Positions 1 to 5,236 of a stretch of 5,236 nt of DNA are shown here, in pieces. Origin of the DNA: Oscillospiraceae bacterium (GTDB lineage Bacteria; Bacillota; Clostridia; Oscillospirales; UBA929); contig JAIRML010000059.1 of NCBI GenBank assembly GCA_031258665.1, positions 1 through 5,236 on the forward strand. The letters run 5' to 3'. Position 1 is the stretch's first letter. Each line of letters opens with the position of its first letter. Both the position numbers and the translations under genes were made by a program. The notes below the pieces were generated by a model. The model was not told where the DNA came from. It did no database searches and saw only the letters and a list, made by a program, of their open reading frames with translations.

Positions 1-2
1 CC

Positions 3-128
3 GTGAAGGCGCTGAAAGAGATCGGCGTCATCTCCGGCCGCGCGCACGGGCAGTTTGACCCGCGGGCGTACGCCACGCGCGAGGAGACCGCGAAGATCCT
101 CAGCGGCGTCATCGCCCACAGCAAATAA
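3..128 (+). CDS. C-terminal fragment of an S-layer-homology (SLH) domain surface protein
   Basis: This is the 3' end of a gene that begins before the window; 41 codons and a TAA stop are visible. The residues fit the second half of an SLH motif: VKALKEIGVISG, then HGQFDP (the usual G-x-F-x-P turn), then ATREETAKIL, where SLH repeats usually have ITRAEAAKML. SLH domains usually come as three tandem repeats and bind pyruvylated secondary cell-wall polymer, so the protein is probably attached to the wall of a Gram-positive-type cell. The protein ends nine residues after the TREE helix begins to run out (SGVIAHSK), as expected for a terminal SLH repeat. Nothing can be said about its N-terminal function. 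The next gene starts 225 bp downstream on the same strand and also encodes an exported surface-type protein. The SLH assignment is firm; the rest of the protein is unknown. Confidence 0.88.
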   Translation: MKALKEIGVISGRAHGQFDPRAYATREETAKILSGVIAHSK

Positions 129-140
129 CGCTTCATTCTC

Positions 141-154
141 AATCTCCTGAGATT
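141..154. other. Short perfect dyad just after the SLH gene
   Basis: AATCTC and GAGATT form a perfect 6-bp inverted repeat around a 2-bp centre, 12 bp after the stop codon. It is too short and has too small a loop for a convincing terminator, and no T-run follows, only TGGTTT. It could be a protein-binding operator or chance. Confidence 0.25.
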
Positions 155-171
155 TGGTTTGCATGACCTTC

Positions 172-200
172 GCCGGCCGGGCGGTCGGTGCCCGGCCGGC
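172..200 (+). terminator. GC-only hairpin, possible terminator of the SLH gene
   Basis: GCCGGCCGGGC (172-182) pairs perfectly with GCCCGGCCGGC (190-200) around the 7-nt loop GGTCGGT. The stem is 11 bp, all G:C, so very stable. Because the motif is built of repeated CCGG, a second register (171-180 with 196-205) is also possible. A U-run does not follow directly; the first T-rich stretch is about 30 nt further on. It is therefore not a textbook intrinsic terminator, but its position 44 bp after the stop fits a transcript-end or mRNA-stabilising structure. Confidence 0.4.
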
Positions 201-216
201 CGGCGGAGGGAGACCG

Positions 217-241
217 CGCAAAAGGGGATTTTCATTTTGCG
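217..241 (+). other. Inverted repeat CGCAAAA/TTTTGCG with T-rich tail
   Basis: CGCAAAA (217-223) and TTTTGCG (235-241) are perfect reverse complements separated by 11 nt. TTCCAATTTTAATTT follows (242-256), a T-rich but interrupted tail. This arrangement resembles a weak terminator, possibly working with the GC hairpin upstream. It could equally be an operator at the edge of the AT-rich island from about 228 to 300, where the promoter of the GH2 gene would be expected. No convincing -35/-10 pair was found there. Confidence 0.3.
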
Positions 242-265
242 TTCCAATTTTAATTTATTAGTAGC

Positions 266-288
266 TTATTGCCGCTTCGCGGCAATAA
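266..288. repeat. 10-bp stem palindrome TTATTGCCGC/GCGGCAATAA
   Basis: TTATTGCCGC (266-275) pairs perfectly with GCGGCAATAA (279-288) around a TTC triloop. Four more A residues follow (289-292). There is no T-run downstream on either strand, so it is not an intrinsic terminator in either direction. It looks like a REP-type palindrome or a stable 5'-leader hairpin of the GH2 transcript. Whether it is repeated elsewhere cannot be seen from this window. Confidence 0.45.
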
Positions 289-306
289 AAAACGAGAATT
301 TGGGTT

Positions 307-328
307 GTGGGTGGCAGTTGCCACCCAC
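307..328 (+). promoter_or_regulatory. Leader hairpin just upstream of the GH2 ribosome-binding site
   Basis: GTGGGTGGC (307-315) pairs perfectly with GCCACCCAC (320-328) around AGTT, whose outer A and T can also pair, giving 9 to 10 bp. It ends 9 nt before the AAGGAGG site. As drawn it leaves the ribosome-binding site free, so it could stabilise the 5' end of the mRNA or act as a binding site for a regulator. A role in attenuation would need an alternative pairing partner, and I did not find one. Confidence 0.45.
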
Positions 329-337
329 GTTGGAAAC

Positions 338-344
338 AAGGAGG
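338..344 (+). promoter_or_regulatory. Strong Shine-Dalgarno site of the GH2 gene
   Basis: AAGGAGG matches the anti-Shine-Dalgarno core completely and lies 9 nt before the ATG at 354. It decides the start: this ATG leads directly into a basic, hydrophobic signal sequence, while the nearby GTG at 350 is out of frame. The next in-frame ATG (residue 8) lies inside the signal peptide and has no comparable site. Confidence 0.9.
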
Positions 345-353
345 ATCGCGTGT

Positions 354-437
354 ATGTTTAAAAGAGTGTTGGCCATGCTTCTGCTGACGGCGCTGGTGCT
401 GTCGGTCATGCCTGCCATCCAGGGTTTTGCGGCGGCG
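354..437 (+). other. Signal peptide of the GH2 enzyme
   Basis: Residues 1-28 show the three classical parts: basic MFKR, a hydrophobic core VLAMLLLTALVLSV (5-18), and a short polar end reaching GFAAA. Cleavage is plausible after A26 or A28 by the small-residue -3/-1 rule. There is no cysteine at the cleavage site, so this is Sec/signal peptidase I type and not a lipoprotein. Confidence 0.9.
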
Positions 438-3400
438 ACGGTCACAGACACCGAGGGTCCGCGGCAGGAAATCGATTTTAACGACGATTGGAGGTTCTAC
501 CTGGCCACGACCCGGCCCACGGCGAAAGCCGGCGGGTTCGCCGCCGCGGGGCTCGAAGACGACGGCGGTGTCACGACGGCGGAAGTCATCGCCACGGCCT
601 TTGACGACAGCGGGTGGCGCACCGTGAATGTCCCGCACGACTGGAGCGTCGAATTGCAGAAGCTGGCGGACGCGCCCGGAGGTGGGACCAACGCCTATTT
701 CGAGGGCGGTCTGGGCTGGTACCGCAAGACATTCGTGCTGCCGGCCTCCTTTGCCGGACGCAGGATCTTCGTCGATTTCGAAGGTGTCTACCAGAACTCC
801 GAAGTCTATGTGAACGGCCAGCTCATCGGCAATTACCCCAGCGGCTACACCGGATTTGCCTACGACATCACAGACAAACTCGTTTGCGACGGTTCCACCG
901 AGAACGTCGTCGTCGTCAAGGTGCAGAACCTGTCGCCCTCCGGCCGCTGGTACACCGGCAGCGGCATCGTCCGGCCGGTCAAGCTGGTTGTGACGAACAA
1001 GACATGGATCCAGCGCAACGGCCTTGTCTATACGACCCCCTCACTGGAGACCACTTACAACGCGGACGGCTCCGCCGTGCTGGACGTGTCGGCCACCGTG
1101 CGCTCGGAGGACACCAACGGCAGGGTAAAGCTCAGAACAATTGTGTGGAACGGAAACTCGCCCGTCGCGAGTCGGAACAGCGATGATGAAAAAGACTGCA
1201 ACCCCGGTTCGGCGACGGCGCTGACGAACCAGGTCACCGTACCGAGCGTGCGCCTGTGGTCTACAGAGGATCCCTTCCGCTATACCGTCACGACGGAAGT
1301 GATCTATACGCCCAACGGAGGCAATGCGCAAATCACCGACAGCGTGTCGGTGAAATACGGCTTCCGCTATTTCAGCATAGACCCGGAGAAGGGATTCTTT
1401 CTCAACGGCCAACACCTGAAGATACAGGGCGTGGACCTGCACCACGATTCGGGCGCCTTGGGCGCCGCGTCCTACCATGACGCCTATTACCGCGAGATGT
1501 CCATCCTCAAGAGCATGGGCGTCAACGCCTACCGCACATCCCACAACCCGCCGTCGAAGCAGATGATAGACGTCTGCTCGGAGCTGGGCATTGTGGTCAT
1601 GGAGGAGGCCTACGACGGATGGGGCGCCGCGAAAGGGGGCAGCGACTTCGGGCTCTTCTTCCTCATGGAAGTCCCGGCCGCGTTCCCCGGCCTGGGCGTG
1701 AGCCGCACAAGCGGCGACAGCGCCGGCAGCCACTTGCTGTGGTCGGACTGGGTGATCCGGGAGATGGTGCTGCGTGACATCAATGAGCCCTCGGTCACGA
1801 TGTGGTCCGTGGGCAACGAGGTGCGCGGCGTGGGCAGTAAGCCCGCGTGGTACAAGTGGGAAGATTATTGGCTGGGCGGCAAAAACGTGATCGGCAAGAA
1901 GGGCGCCTATGACAACTACACGAAGCCGGCTCTTGACGCCGCTGCGTTCAATGAGTTTACTGAGGCCATCCGGCTGCGCAACAACATCCTGTCGGTGGAC
2001 AAGACGCGCTACATCGCCATGGGCGGCGACCAGGAGCGGACGCCGCCGGCCAAAACCGACATGTGGGGTTATGTCAATCAATCTCTGGATGGATATGGTC
2101 TGAACTACAACACCGCCGCCAGCGTCAGCAAACTGATCGCGGATTACCCAAACACGTTCTTCTTCGAGTCCGAGTCCTCTTCCCAGACGGGTGCGCGGGG
2201 CGTGTACTTCTCGCCGAGCCTGCCGAACACGCCCCCAAACCAGACGCCGGGCAGCCGCGGCACATCGGCCTACGACAACAACTTCGCGTCCTGGACGATG
2301 CCGAACGAGTACGGGCTCAAGAAGGACCGTGACCGCGAGGCCTTCCTGGGGCAGTTTATCTGGTCCGGCTTCGACTATCTGGGCGAGCCGACGCCCTATG
2401 GCATCTATCCGGTCGGCGTCTCCTCCTTCGGCACGGTGGACACGGCCGGCTTCCCGAAGGACTCCTATTATCTGTTCAAGAGCCAGTGGACGACGGACCC
2501 GATGGCGCACATTGTCCCCATGAACTGGAACGATTGGTACCCCAATGAAGAGGTCGAGGTATGGGTCTACACGAACGCCGCCAAAGCGGAGCTGTTCTTG
2601 AACGGCACATCACTGGGCGTCAGGAGTTTCGATAAAAAGGCGACGACTTACGGCAAAGAGTATTACGAGACGACCGAACCGACAAAGGACGGCGCCGGCA
2701 ACGGGTACAAGACCAACGCGGAGACGAATGTGAACAACCCGGGCGGCTATGTCAGCCCGAACAACTCTTACGGCAAACTGCATCTGACATGGAAGGTCCC
2801 CTACGCGCCGGGCACACTGAGCGTCAAAGCGATGAATGAAACCGATACGGTGGTTGCCACGGACACTCTCAGCACGGCCGGTCCGGCGTATACGATAGAC
2901 GTCACGCCCGACAAAGAGCATTTCGAGCCGGACGGCGACAGCCTTGTCTATTTCGCGTGTGACATCGTGGACGAAGACGGTGTCGTGCGCCCCTCCGCGA
3001 ACAACCTTGTGAAGTTCGACGTGACGGGCGGTTATATCGTCGGCGTGGACAATGGCAAGCAGGAGAGCAATGAGCTGTACAAATGGGGCAATGTAGAGAA
3101 GAACACACATTCCGAACGCTCGGCGTACAACGGCAAAGTCCTCGTGATCGTCCGGCCGGATGAGAATTCTACCGGCATAACGCTCACCGTCAGTGCCGAC
3201 GACCTGGTCTCCTCCGTCGTTACGGTGCCCGCGCGCACCGGGACGCCGAACATCGCCCCGGTGGCGTTGGGCGCGGCGGTATCGGCCGAGACACGCATGG
3301 TCAAGGCGCAACGGGGTGTCCCGGCAATTCTGCCGAAAGACGTTAGGGTGACGTATGAAAACGGCACGCAGATCAAGCAGGTCACATGGACCGTCGATCC

Positions 3401-5236
3401 GTCGATATACGACACCGCGGGCGAAAAGACCGTCAGCGGAGTCTTTGCCGACATGTCGCTCGCATCCCTGACGCCGCAGATCGGCGTCTACGTCGTGGAT
3501 ACCGCGACGCGCAAAAATATTGGCCTGGATGCCAGCCTTGGCGCGGGCAATCAGACATACATTCCCCAATACGGGCCCCTGGCGACGGCCAGCTTTACAT
3601 CAAACACAAATTACCCGAACAACATGCTGAACGGCGCCGCGGACAGCTACTGGGACAACTACGCGACGCCCGGCGCGACCGTTGTCCTGGATGACGTGAC
3701 CACGTCCCGCGCCTACGACTGGGTACAGACTTACTGGCCCGACGAACAGACCTTTGACGAGGTACGGCTGTTCTTCACCACAAACGCCGACTACGCGCTG
3801 CCGGACAGACTCAACGTTCAGTATTGGGACGGCTTCAGTTGGCTTGACGCGCCGAACCAGCAAGTGACACGCGCAACGGAGAGCAACACGGCGACGGTGA
3901 TCACCTTCGGTATCGTCACGTCGTCGCGGGTCCGCGTCCAAATGTGGAAAGCGCCGCCGCTCGATACGGCGACGGGCCGCATGAGGATCGTCAGCTTTGA
4001 GACCTGGGCGCCCGATCTCGACGCGGGATCGCACGTCATTTCCTACGACCTGAACTATGCTACGGCCAAAACAGTATCGGATCAATATGTTTTGCCCGGC
4101 CGCTCCGCGCTGGTCAAGGAGATCGACGCCGGCCTGGTTCAATGGGGAAATACCTTTGCTGCATGGAACACAGAGACCGACGGAACGGGTGTCAAGTATG
4201 ACCCGAATGACACCATTGCGCCCGCGGAGGATCTGACATTGTACGCGATTTGGACTCCAATCCCCGGTTGGGTTCCGATTCGCATTGTGATCAACAAGCC
4301 GGCGGAAACCCCTGTGTATGTGCCCGGCGCAACGGTATCCAGCCCCAGCTGGTGGGATCCTTCCCCTGAGTTTCCGTTTCCGTTCTCCGTGGACATTAGC
4401 GGCAGCGGCAGCCCCGAGCAGGTTCAGGAATTCACATGGAGCGTCTCCGGCAACGCCGACCCAAACACTTCAATTTTGGAATTTTGGGGGGTCATTACTT
4501 TGATCATAGGCGCCGATGAGACCAGTCCGCAGATCACGCTCAGGGCGGAGTCCGTCGCGGATCCGACGAAATACGACGAGGCGGCGGTCATAATCCGGCA
4601 ATCGACTGTTACGGTTACGGCCGTCACCATCACGCCCAGCGAAGATGTGACCGTGGCCCCCGGCGGTACGGAGACATTCAGCGCGGTGGTGGCCGGCACG
4701 AATGCGCCGCCGCAGCTCGTCACATGGGCTGTGACCGGCGGCGCGCATCCCGGCACGGCCATCAGCCAGGCCGGCGTGCTCACAGTCGACATCGGCGAGG
4801 CCGTCGGCGCCACGCTGACGGTGCGGGCCACGTCCGCATATGATCCGGCGAAGTCGGATTCCGTGGATGTGGAGATCGTGGAAGGCCCCCCGCCGCCGCA
4901 GACGCCGGTGTTCGGCGCCGATCTCCCCGCGACGGCCGCCGTGACCGCGGGCCGTAGCCACACGCTGACGGTCTCCGCCTCCGTGACAGACGGCGGAACA
5001 CTGTCGTATCAATGGTATAAAGACGGCGCCGCGATGGCCGGCGCGACGGGTCCGTCCTATGTGATCGCAAGCGCGGCCGCGGCCGACGCCGGCGTGTACT
5101 TCGTCGTCGTCACCAATACGACGGCGGGCGGAGAGGCCAGCGAGACCAGCGGCAGCGTCACCGTCACCGTTGTCTCAGGGGGAGCGTCGTCCAGCCCCCC
5201 GGCGACGTCCCAGACATCTCCCAAAACGGTGCCGGG
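354..5236 (+). CDS. Secreted multidomain glycoside hydrolase family 2 enzyme (beta-galactosidase/beta-glucuronidase type), 3' end beyond window
   Basis: One frame stays open from the ATG to the window edge: 1627 codons, no stop. GH2 enzymes remove non-reducing-end beta-linked sugars by a retaining mechanism. Family hallmarks are all present: VPHDWSVE (93-100), RWYTGSGIVRPV (198-209), LWSTEDPFRYTV (301-312), NAYRTSHNPPS (391-401), MWSVGNE with putative acid/base E489, ESESSS with putative nucleophile E607, WSGFDYLGEPTPYG (670-683) and a DUF4982-like VYTNAAKAELFLNG (738-751). After the core, at about residue 960, come roughly 650 residues of binding and stalk modules, far longer than the usual 700-1100 residues of the family. 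The N-terminus is a signal peptide, so the enzyme acts outside the cell. The neighbouring SLH protein and the stalk suggest a C-terminal wall anchor, which is not visible. Exact sugar specificity cannot be read from sequence; beta-galactosidase is the default guess, beta-glucuronidase or another GH2 activity the alternative. Confidence 0.95.
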   Translation, partial: MFKRVLAMLLLTALVLSVMPAIQGFAAATVTDTEGPRQEIDFNDDWRFYLATTRPTAKAGGFAAAGLEDDGGVTTAEVIATAFDDSGWRTVNVPHDWSVELQKLADAPGGGTNAYFEGGLGWYRKTFVLPASFAGRRIFVDFEGVYQNSEVYVNGQLIGNYPSGYTGFAYDITDKLVCDGSTENVVVVKVQNLSPSGRWYTGSGIVRPVKLVVTNKTWIQRNGLVYTTPSLETTYNADGSAVLDVSATVRSEDTNGRVKLRTIVWNGNSPVASRNSDDEKDCNPGSATALTNQVTVPSVRLWSTEDPFRYTVTTEVIYTPNGGNAQITDSVSVKYGFRYFSIDPEKGFFLNGQHLKIQGVDLHHDSGALGAASYHDAYYREMSILKSMGVNAYRTSHNPPSKQMIDVCSELGIVVMEEAYDGWGAAKGGSDFGLFFLMEVPAAFPGLGVSRTSGDSAGSHLLWSDWVIREMVLRDINEPSVTMWSVGNEVRGVGSKPAWYKWEDYWLGGKNVIGKKGAYDNYTKPALDAAAFNEFTEAIRLRNNILSVDKTRYIAMGGDQERTPPAKTDMWGYVNQSLDGYGLNYNTAASVSKLIADYPNTFFFESESSSQTGARGVYFSPSLPNTPPNQTPGSRGTSAYDNNFASWTMPNEYGLKKDRDREAFLGQFIWSGFDYLGEPTPYGIYPVGVSSFGTVDTAGFPKDSYYLFKSQWTTDPMAHIVPMNWNDWYPNEEVEVWVYTNAAKAELFLNGTSLGVRSFDKKATTYGKEYYETTEPTKDGAGNGYKTNAETNVNNPGGYVSPNNSYGKLHLTWKVPYAPGTLSVKAMNETDTVVATDTLSTAGPAYTIDVTPDKEHFEPDGDSLVYFACDIVDEDGVVRPSANNLVKFDVTGGYIVGVDNGKQESNELYKWGNVEKNTHSERSAYNGKVLVIVRPDENSTGITLTVSADDLVSSVVTVPARTGTPNIAPVALGAAVSAETRMVKAQRGVPAILPKDVRVTYENGTQIKQVTWTVDPSIYDTAGEKTVSGVFADMSLASLTPQIGVYVVDTATRKNIGLDASLGAGNQTYIPQYGPLATASFTSNTNYPNNMLNGAADSYWDNYATPGATVVLDDVTTSRAYDWVQTYWPDEQTFDEVRLFFTTNADYALPDRLNVQYWDGFSWLDAPNQQVTRATESNTATVITFGIVTSSRVRVQMWKAPPLDTATGRMRIVSFETWAPDLDAGSHVISYDLNYATAKTVSDQYVLPGRSALVKEIDAGLVQWGNTFAAWNTETDGTGVKYDPNDTIAPAEDLTLYAIWTPIPGWVPIRIVINKPAETPVYVPGATVSSPSWWDPSPEFPFPFSVDISGSGSPEQVQEFTWSVSGNADPNTSILEFWGVITLIIGADETSPQITLRAESVADPTKYDEAAVIIRQSTVTVTAVTITPSEDVTVAPGGTETFSAVVAGTNAPPQLVTWAVTGGAHPGTAISQAGVLTVDIGEAVGATLTVRATSAYDPAKSDSVDVEIVEGPPPPQTPVFGADLPATAAVTAGRSHTLTVSASVTDGGTLSYQWYKDGAAMAGATGPSYVIASAAAADAGVYFVVVTNTTAGGEASETSGSVTVTVVSGGASSSPPATSQTSPKTVP
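462..995 (+). other. GH2 N-terminal sugar-binding (jelly-roll) domain
   Basis: Roughly residues 37-214. It starts with DFNDDWRFYL, continues with VPHDWSVE (93-100) and GLGWYRKTF (119-127), then FEGVYQNSEVYVNG (142-155), and closes with RWYTGSGIVRPV (198-209). This order is standard for GH2 enzymes, where this domain packs against the barrel and helps to form the active-site cleft. Confidence 0.85.
999..1361 (+). other. GH2 immunoglobulin-like beta-sandwich domain
   Basis: Roughly residues 216-336. Its clearest marker is VPSVRLWSTEDPFRYTVTTE (296-315, PF00703-type), the strand pair that ends this domain in GH2 enzymes. GFRYFSIDPEKGFFLNG (336-352) then leads into the barrel. The first part (residues 218-290) is less conserved and assigned mainly by position. 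Confidence 0.8.
1365..2489 (+). other. GH2 catalytic TIM barrel
   Basis: Roughly residues 338-712. FLNGQHLKIQGVDLHHDSGALG (348-369) opens the barrel and NAYRTSHNPPS (391-401) is the family signature. MEEAYDGW (416-423) and WSVGNE (484-489) follow; E489, encoded at 1818-1820, is the expected acid/base. E607, encoded at 2172-2174 in ESESSS, aligns with the nucleophile of the GSETAS motif of related enzymes. WSGFDYLGEPTPYG (670-683) and DTAGFPKDSYYLFKSQW (696-712) close the barrel and match the DUF4982-bearing branch of GH2. Catalysis looks intact. Confidence 0.85.
2526..2858 (+). other. DUF4982-like domain of the GH2 enzyme
   Basis: Roughly residues 725-835. VEVWVYTNAAKAELFLNG (734-751) followed by TSLG is the typical opening of this beta-sandwich, and LHLTWKVPYAPGTLSVKA (809-826) its typical end. 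Between them lies an Asn/Gly/Thr-rich stretch (about 764-806) longer than I would expect, probably a surface loop. Confidence 0.75.
2886..3227 (+). other. GH2 C-terminal Ig-like domain (domain 5 type)
   Basis: Roughly residues 845-958. The marker is DSLVYFACDIVDEDGVVRP (862-880) followed by VKFDVTGG and GVDNGKQES, the pattern of the last beta-sandwich in GH2 enzymes of this branch (PF18565 type). It ends the core enzyme; everything after it is accessory. Confidence 0.75.
3300..3497 (+). other. Big_4-type bacterial Ig-like domain
   Basis: Roughly residues 983-1048. GVPAILPKDVRVTYENGT (988-1005), QVTWTVDPSIYDTAGEKTVSG (starting at 1009) and the closing IGVYVVD follow the Big_4 (PF07532) plan of 'P-x-V-x-V-x-Y-x-x-G ... 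V-x-W ... Y-x-x-x-G-x-x-x-V-x-G'. Such domains act as spacers in surface glycosidases. Confidence 0.75.
3513..4019 (+). other. Discoidin/CBM32-like (F5/8 type C) carbohydrate-binding domain
   Basis: Roughly residues 1054-1222. It opens with NIGLDASL, then ATASFTSNTNYPNNMLNGAADSYW-like spacing (1079-1101), QTFDEVRLFF (1132-1141), LNVQYWDGFSWLD (1154-1166) and a closing VRVQMWKA ... MRIVSFETWA. This order of strands is that of F5/8 type C modules, many of which bind galactose-type or N-acetylated sugars. It probably targets the enzyme to its glycan; the ligand is not determined. Confidence 0.75.
4032..4259 (+). other. Flg_new (InlB B-repeat-like) module
   Basis: Roughly residues 1227-1302. It has the standard ending of this repeat: FAAWNTETDGTGVKYDPND (1268-1286), then LTLYAIW (1294-1300). 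The first part, ISYDLNYATAKTVSD, has the usual beta-strand start. The family (PF09479) is common in surface proteins of Bacillota, often near SLH or LPXTG anchors, and serves as spacer or adhesion module. Confidence 0.85.
4374..4598 (+). other. First Big_2-like bacterial Ig repeat, divergent in the middle
   Basis: Roughly residues 1341-1415. It shares with the following repeat the pattern T-W-x-V-x-G (1361-1366), G-V-(I/L)-T (1379-1382) and S-x-x-D-P-x-K (1400-1406). The turn LEFW (1375-1378) replaces the polar SQA seen in the second repeat, adding one residue. This stretch is coded by AT-rich DNA containing a tandem 8-bp duplication. Confidence 0.65.
4472..4491 (+). repeat. Tandem 8-bp duplication AATTTTGG x2 running into a G6 tract
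   Basis: AATTTTGG occupies 4472-4479 and again 4480-4487, and the last two G start a run of six (4486-4491). The frame stays open through it. Loss of one copy would shift the frame and meet a TGA at 4517-4519, so the sequence is a possible slippage site inside the coding region. Confidence 0.6.
4608..4880 (+). other. Second Big_2-like bacterial Ig repeat
   Basis: Roughly residues 1419-1509. VTITPSEDVTVAPGGTETFS (1424-1443), VTWAVTGG (1456-1463), AGVLTVDIG and ATLTVRATSAYDPAKSD follow the Big_2 plan closely. It ends at VEIVE, before a proline-rich hinge GPPPPQTP (1511-1518). It is a spacer in the stalk. Confidence 0.75.
4902..5174 (+). other. Ig-like domain with SYQWYKDG motif
   Basis: Roughly residues 1517-1607. 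SYQWYKDGAAMAGATGPSY (1551-1569) and ADAGVYFVVVTNT (1577-1589) are the core tryptophan strand and the D-x-G-x-Y strand of the immunoglobulin fold as found in many bacterial surface proteins. It follows the Pro-rich hinge and precedes the Ser/Thr/Pro linker. Role: stalk spacer, or possibly binding. Confidence 0.75.
5175..5236 (+). other. Start of Ser/Thr/Pro-rich linker at the window edge
   Basis: Residues 1608-1627 (SGGASSSPPATSQTSPKTVP) are almost all Ser, Thr, Pro, Gly and Ala. Such low-complexity linkers commonly join the stalk of Gram-positive surface enzymes to C-terminal SLH repeats or a sorting signal. The anchor itself is not in the window. Confidence 0.6.

Noticed and set aside
266..292. 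Intrinsic terminator at the TTATTGCCGC palindrome
   Set aside because: The stem is good, but on the plus strand it is followed by A residues, and on the minus strand the T-run comes before the stem rather than after it.
228..300. Promoter for the GH2 gene in the AT-rich island
   Set aside because: The composition and position suit a promoter, but no -35/-10 pair with reasonable match and 16-18 bp spacing was found, so no site was annotated.
258..638. A minus-strand frame of 126 residues across the intergenic region and GH2 start
   Set aside because: It runs antisense through the signal peptide and leader hairpins, has Arg-rich shadow composition and no clear ribosome-binding site.
614..1186. 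A 190-residue plus-strand frame inside the GH2 gene
   Set aside because: It overlaps the GH2 sugar-binding domain in another frame and is Arg-rich low-information sequence; the frame from 354 carries all conserved motifs here.
1041..2510. A 489-residue minus-strand reading frame opposite the GH2 barrel
   Set aside because: It lies fully antisense to the coding sequence of well-conserved GH2 motifs, is rich in Arg, Val, His and Ala as expected for the complement of GC-rich codons, shows no recognisable motif, and has no ribosome-binding site that I can see.
2610..3569. A 319-residue minus-strand reading frame
   Set aside because: It is antisense to the DUF4982-like, domain 5 and Big_4 regions, has shadow-type composition rich in Arg and Val, and shows no recognisable domain.

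Overview
The window reads as chromosome of a high-GC, Gram-positive-type bacterium, most likely Bacillota (Clostridia or a Paenibacillus-like lineage). This is an inference from three things: an S-layer-homology (SLH) C-terminus, a secreted modular enzyme with Flg_new (InlB B-repeat-like) and bacterial Ig-like modules, and a strong AAGGAGG ribosome-binding site. Base composition is clearly GC-rich, apart from an AT-rich island just upstream of the large gene. No RNA gene, IS element, CRISPR array or origin was seen.

Layout: positions 3-128 are the last 41 codons of a gene whose product ends in an SLH motif. Positions 129-353 are a 225-bp intergenic region packed with five inverted repeats, which go from very GC-rich to AT-rich, and it ends in a strong Shine-Dalgarno. 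From 354 to the right edge one uninterrupted reading frame (1627 complete codons, no stop) encodes a secreted glycoside hydrolase family 2 enzyme of the beta-galactosidase/beta-glucuronidase type. I translated this frame by hand and found no stop or frameshift. Its order is: signal peptide, GH2 sugar-binding domain, GH2 Ig-like domain, TIM barrel with putative acid/base E489 and nucleophile E607, DUF4982-like domain, C-terminal GH2 beta-sandwich, Big_4-like domain, a discoidin/CBM32-like domain, a Flg_new repeat, two Big_2-like repeats, an Ig-like domain, then the start of a Ser/Thr/Pro-rich linker.

The two genes probably both encode cell-surface proteins. The first is held to the cell wall by SLH repeats. 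The second has the stalk-like architecture of enzymes that carry an anchor at the far C-terminus, which lies beyond this window. Together they suggest a locus for extracellular glycan breakdown at the cell surface. The structured gap between them suggests separate transcription rather than tight co-translation. The long minus-strand reading frames opposite the GH2 gene are shadows of its GC-rich codons.
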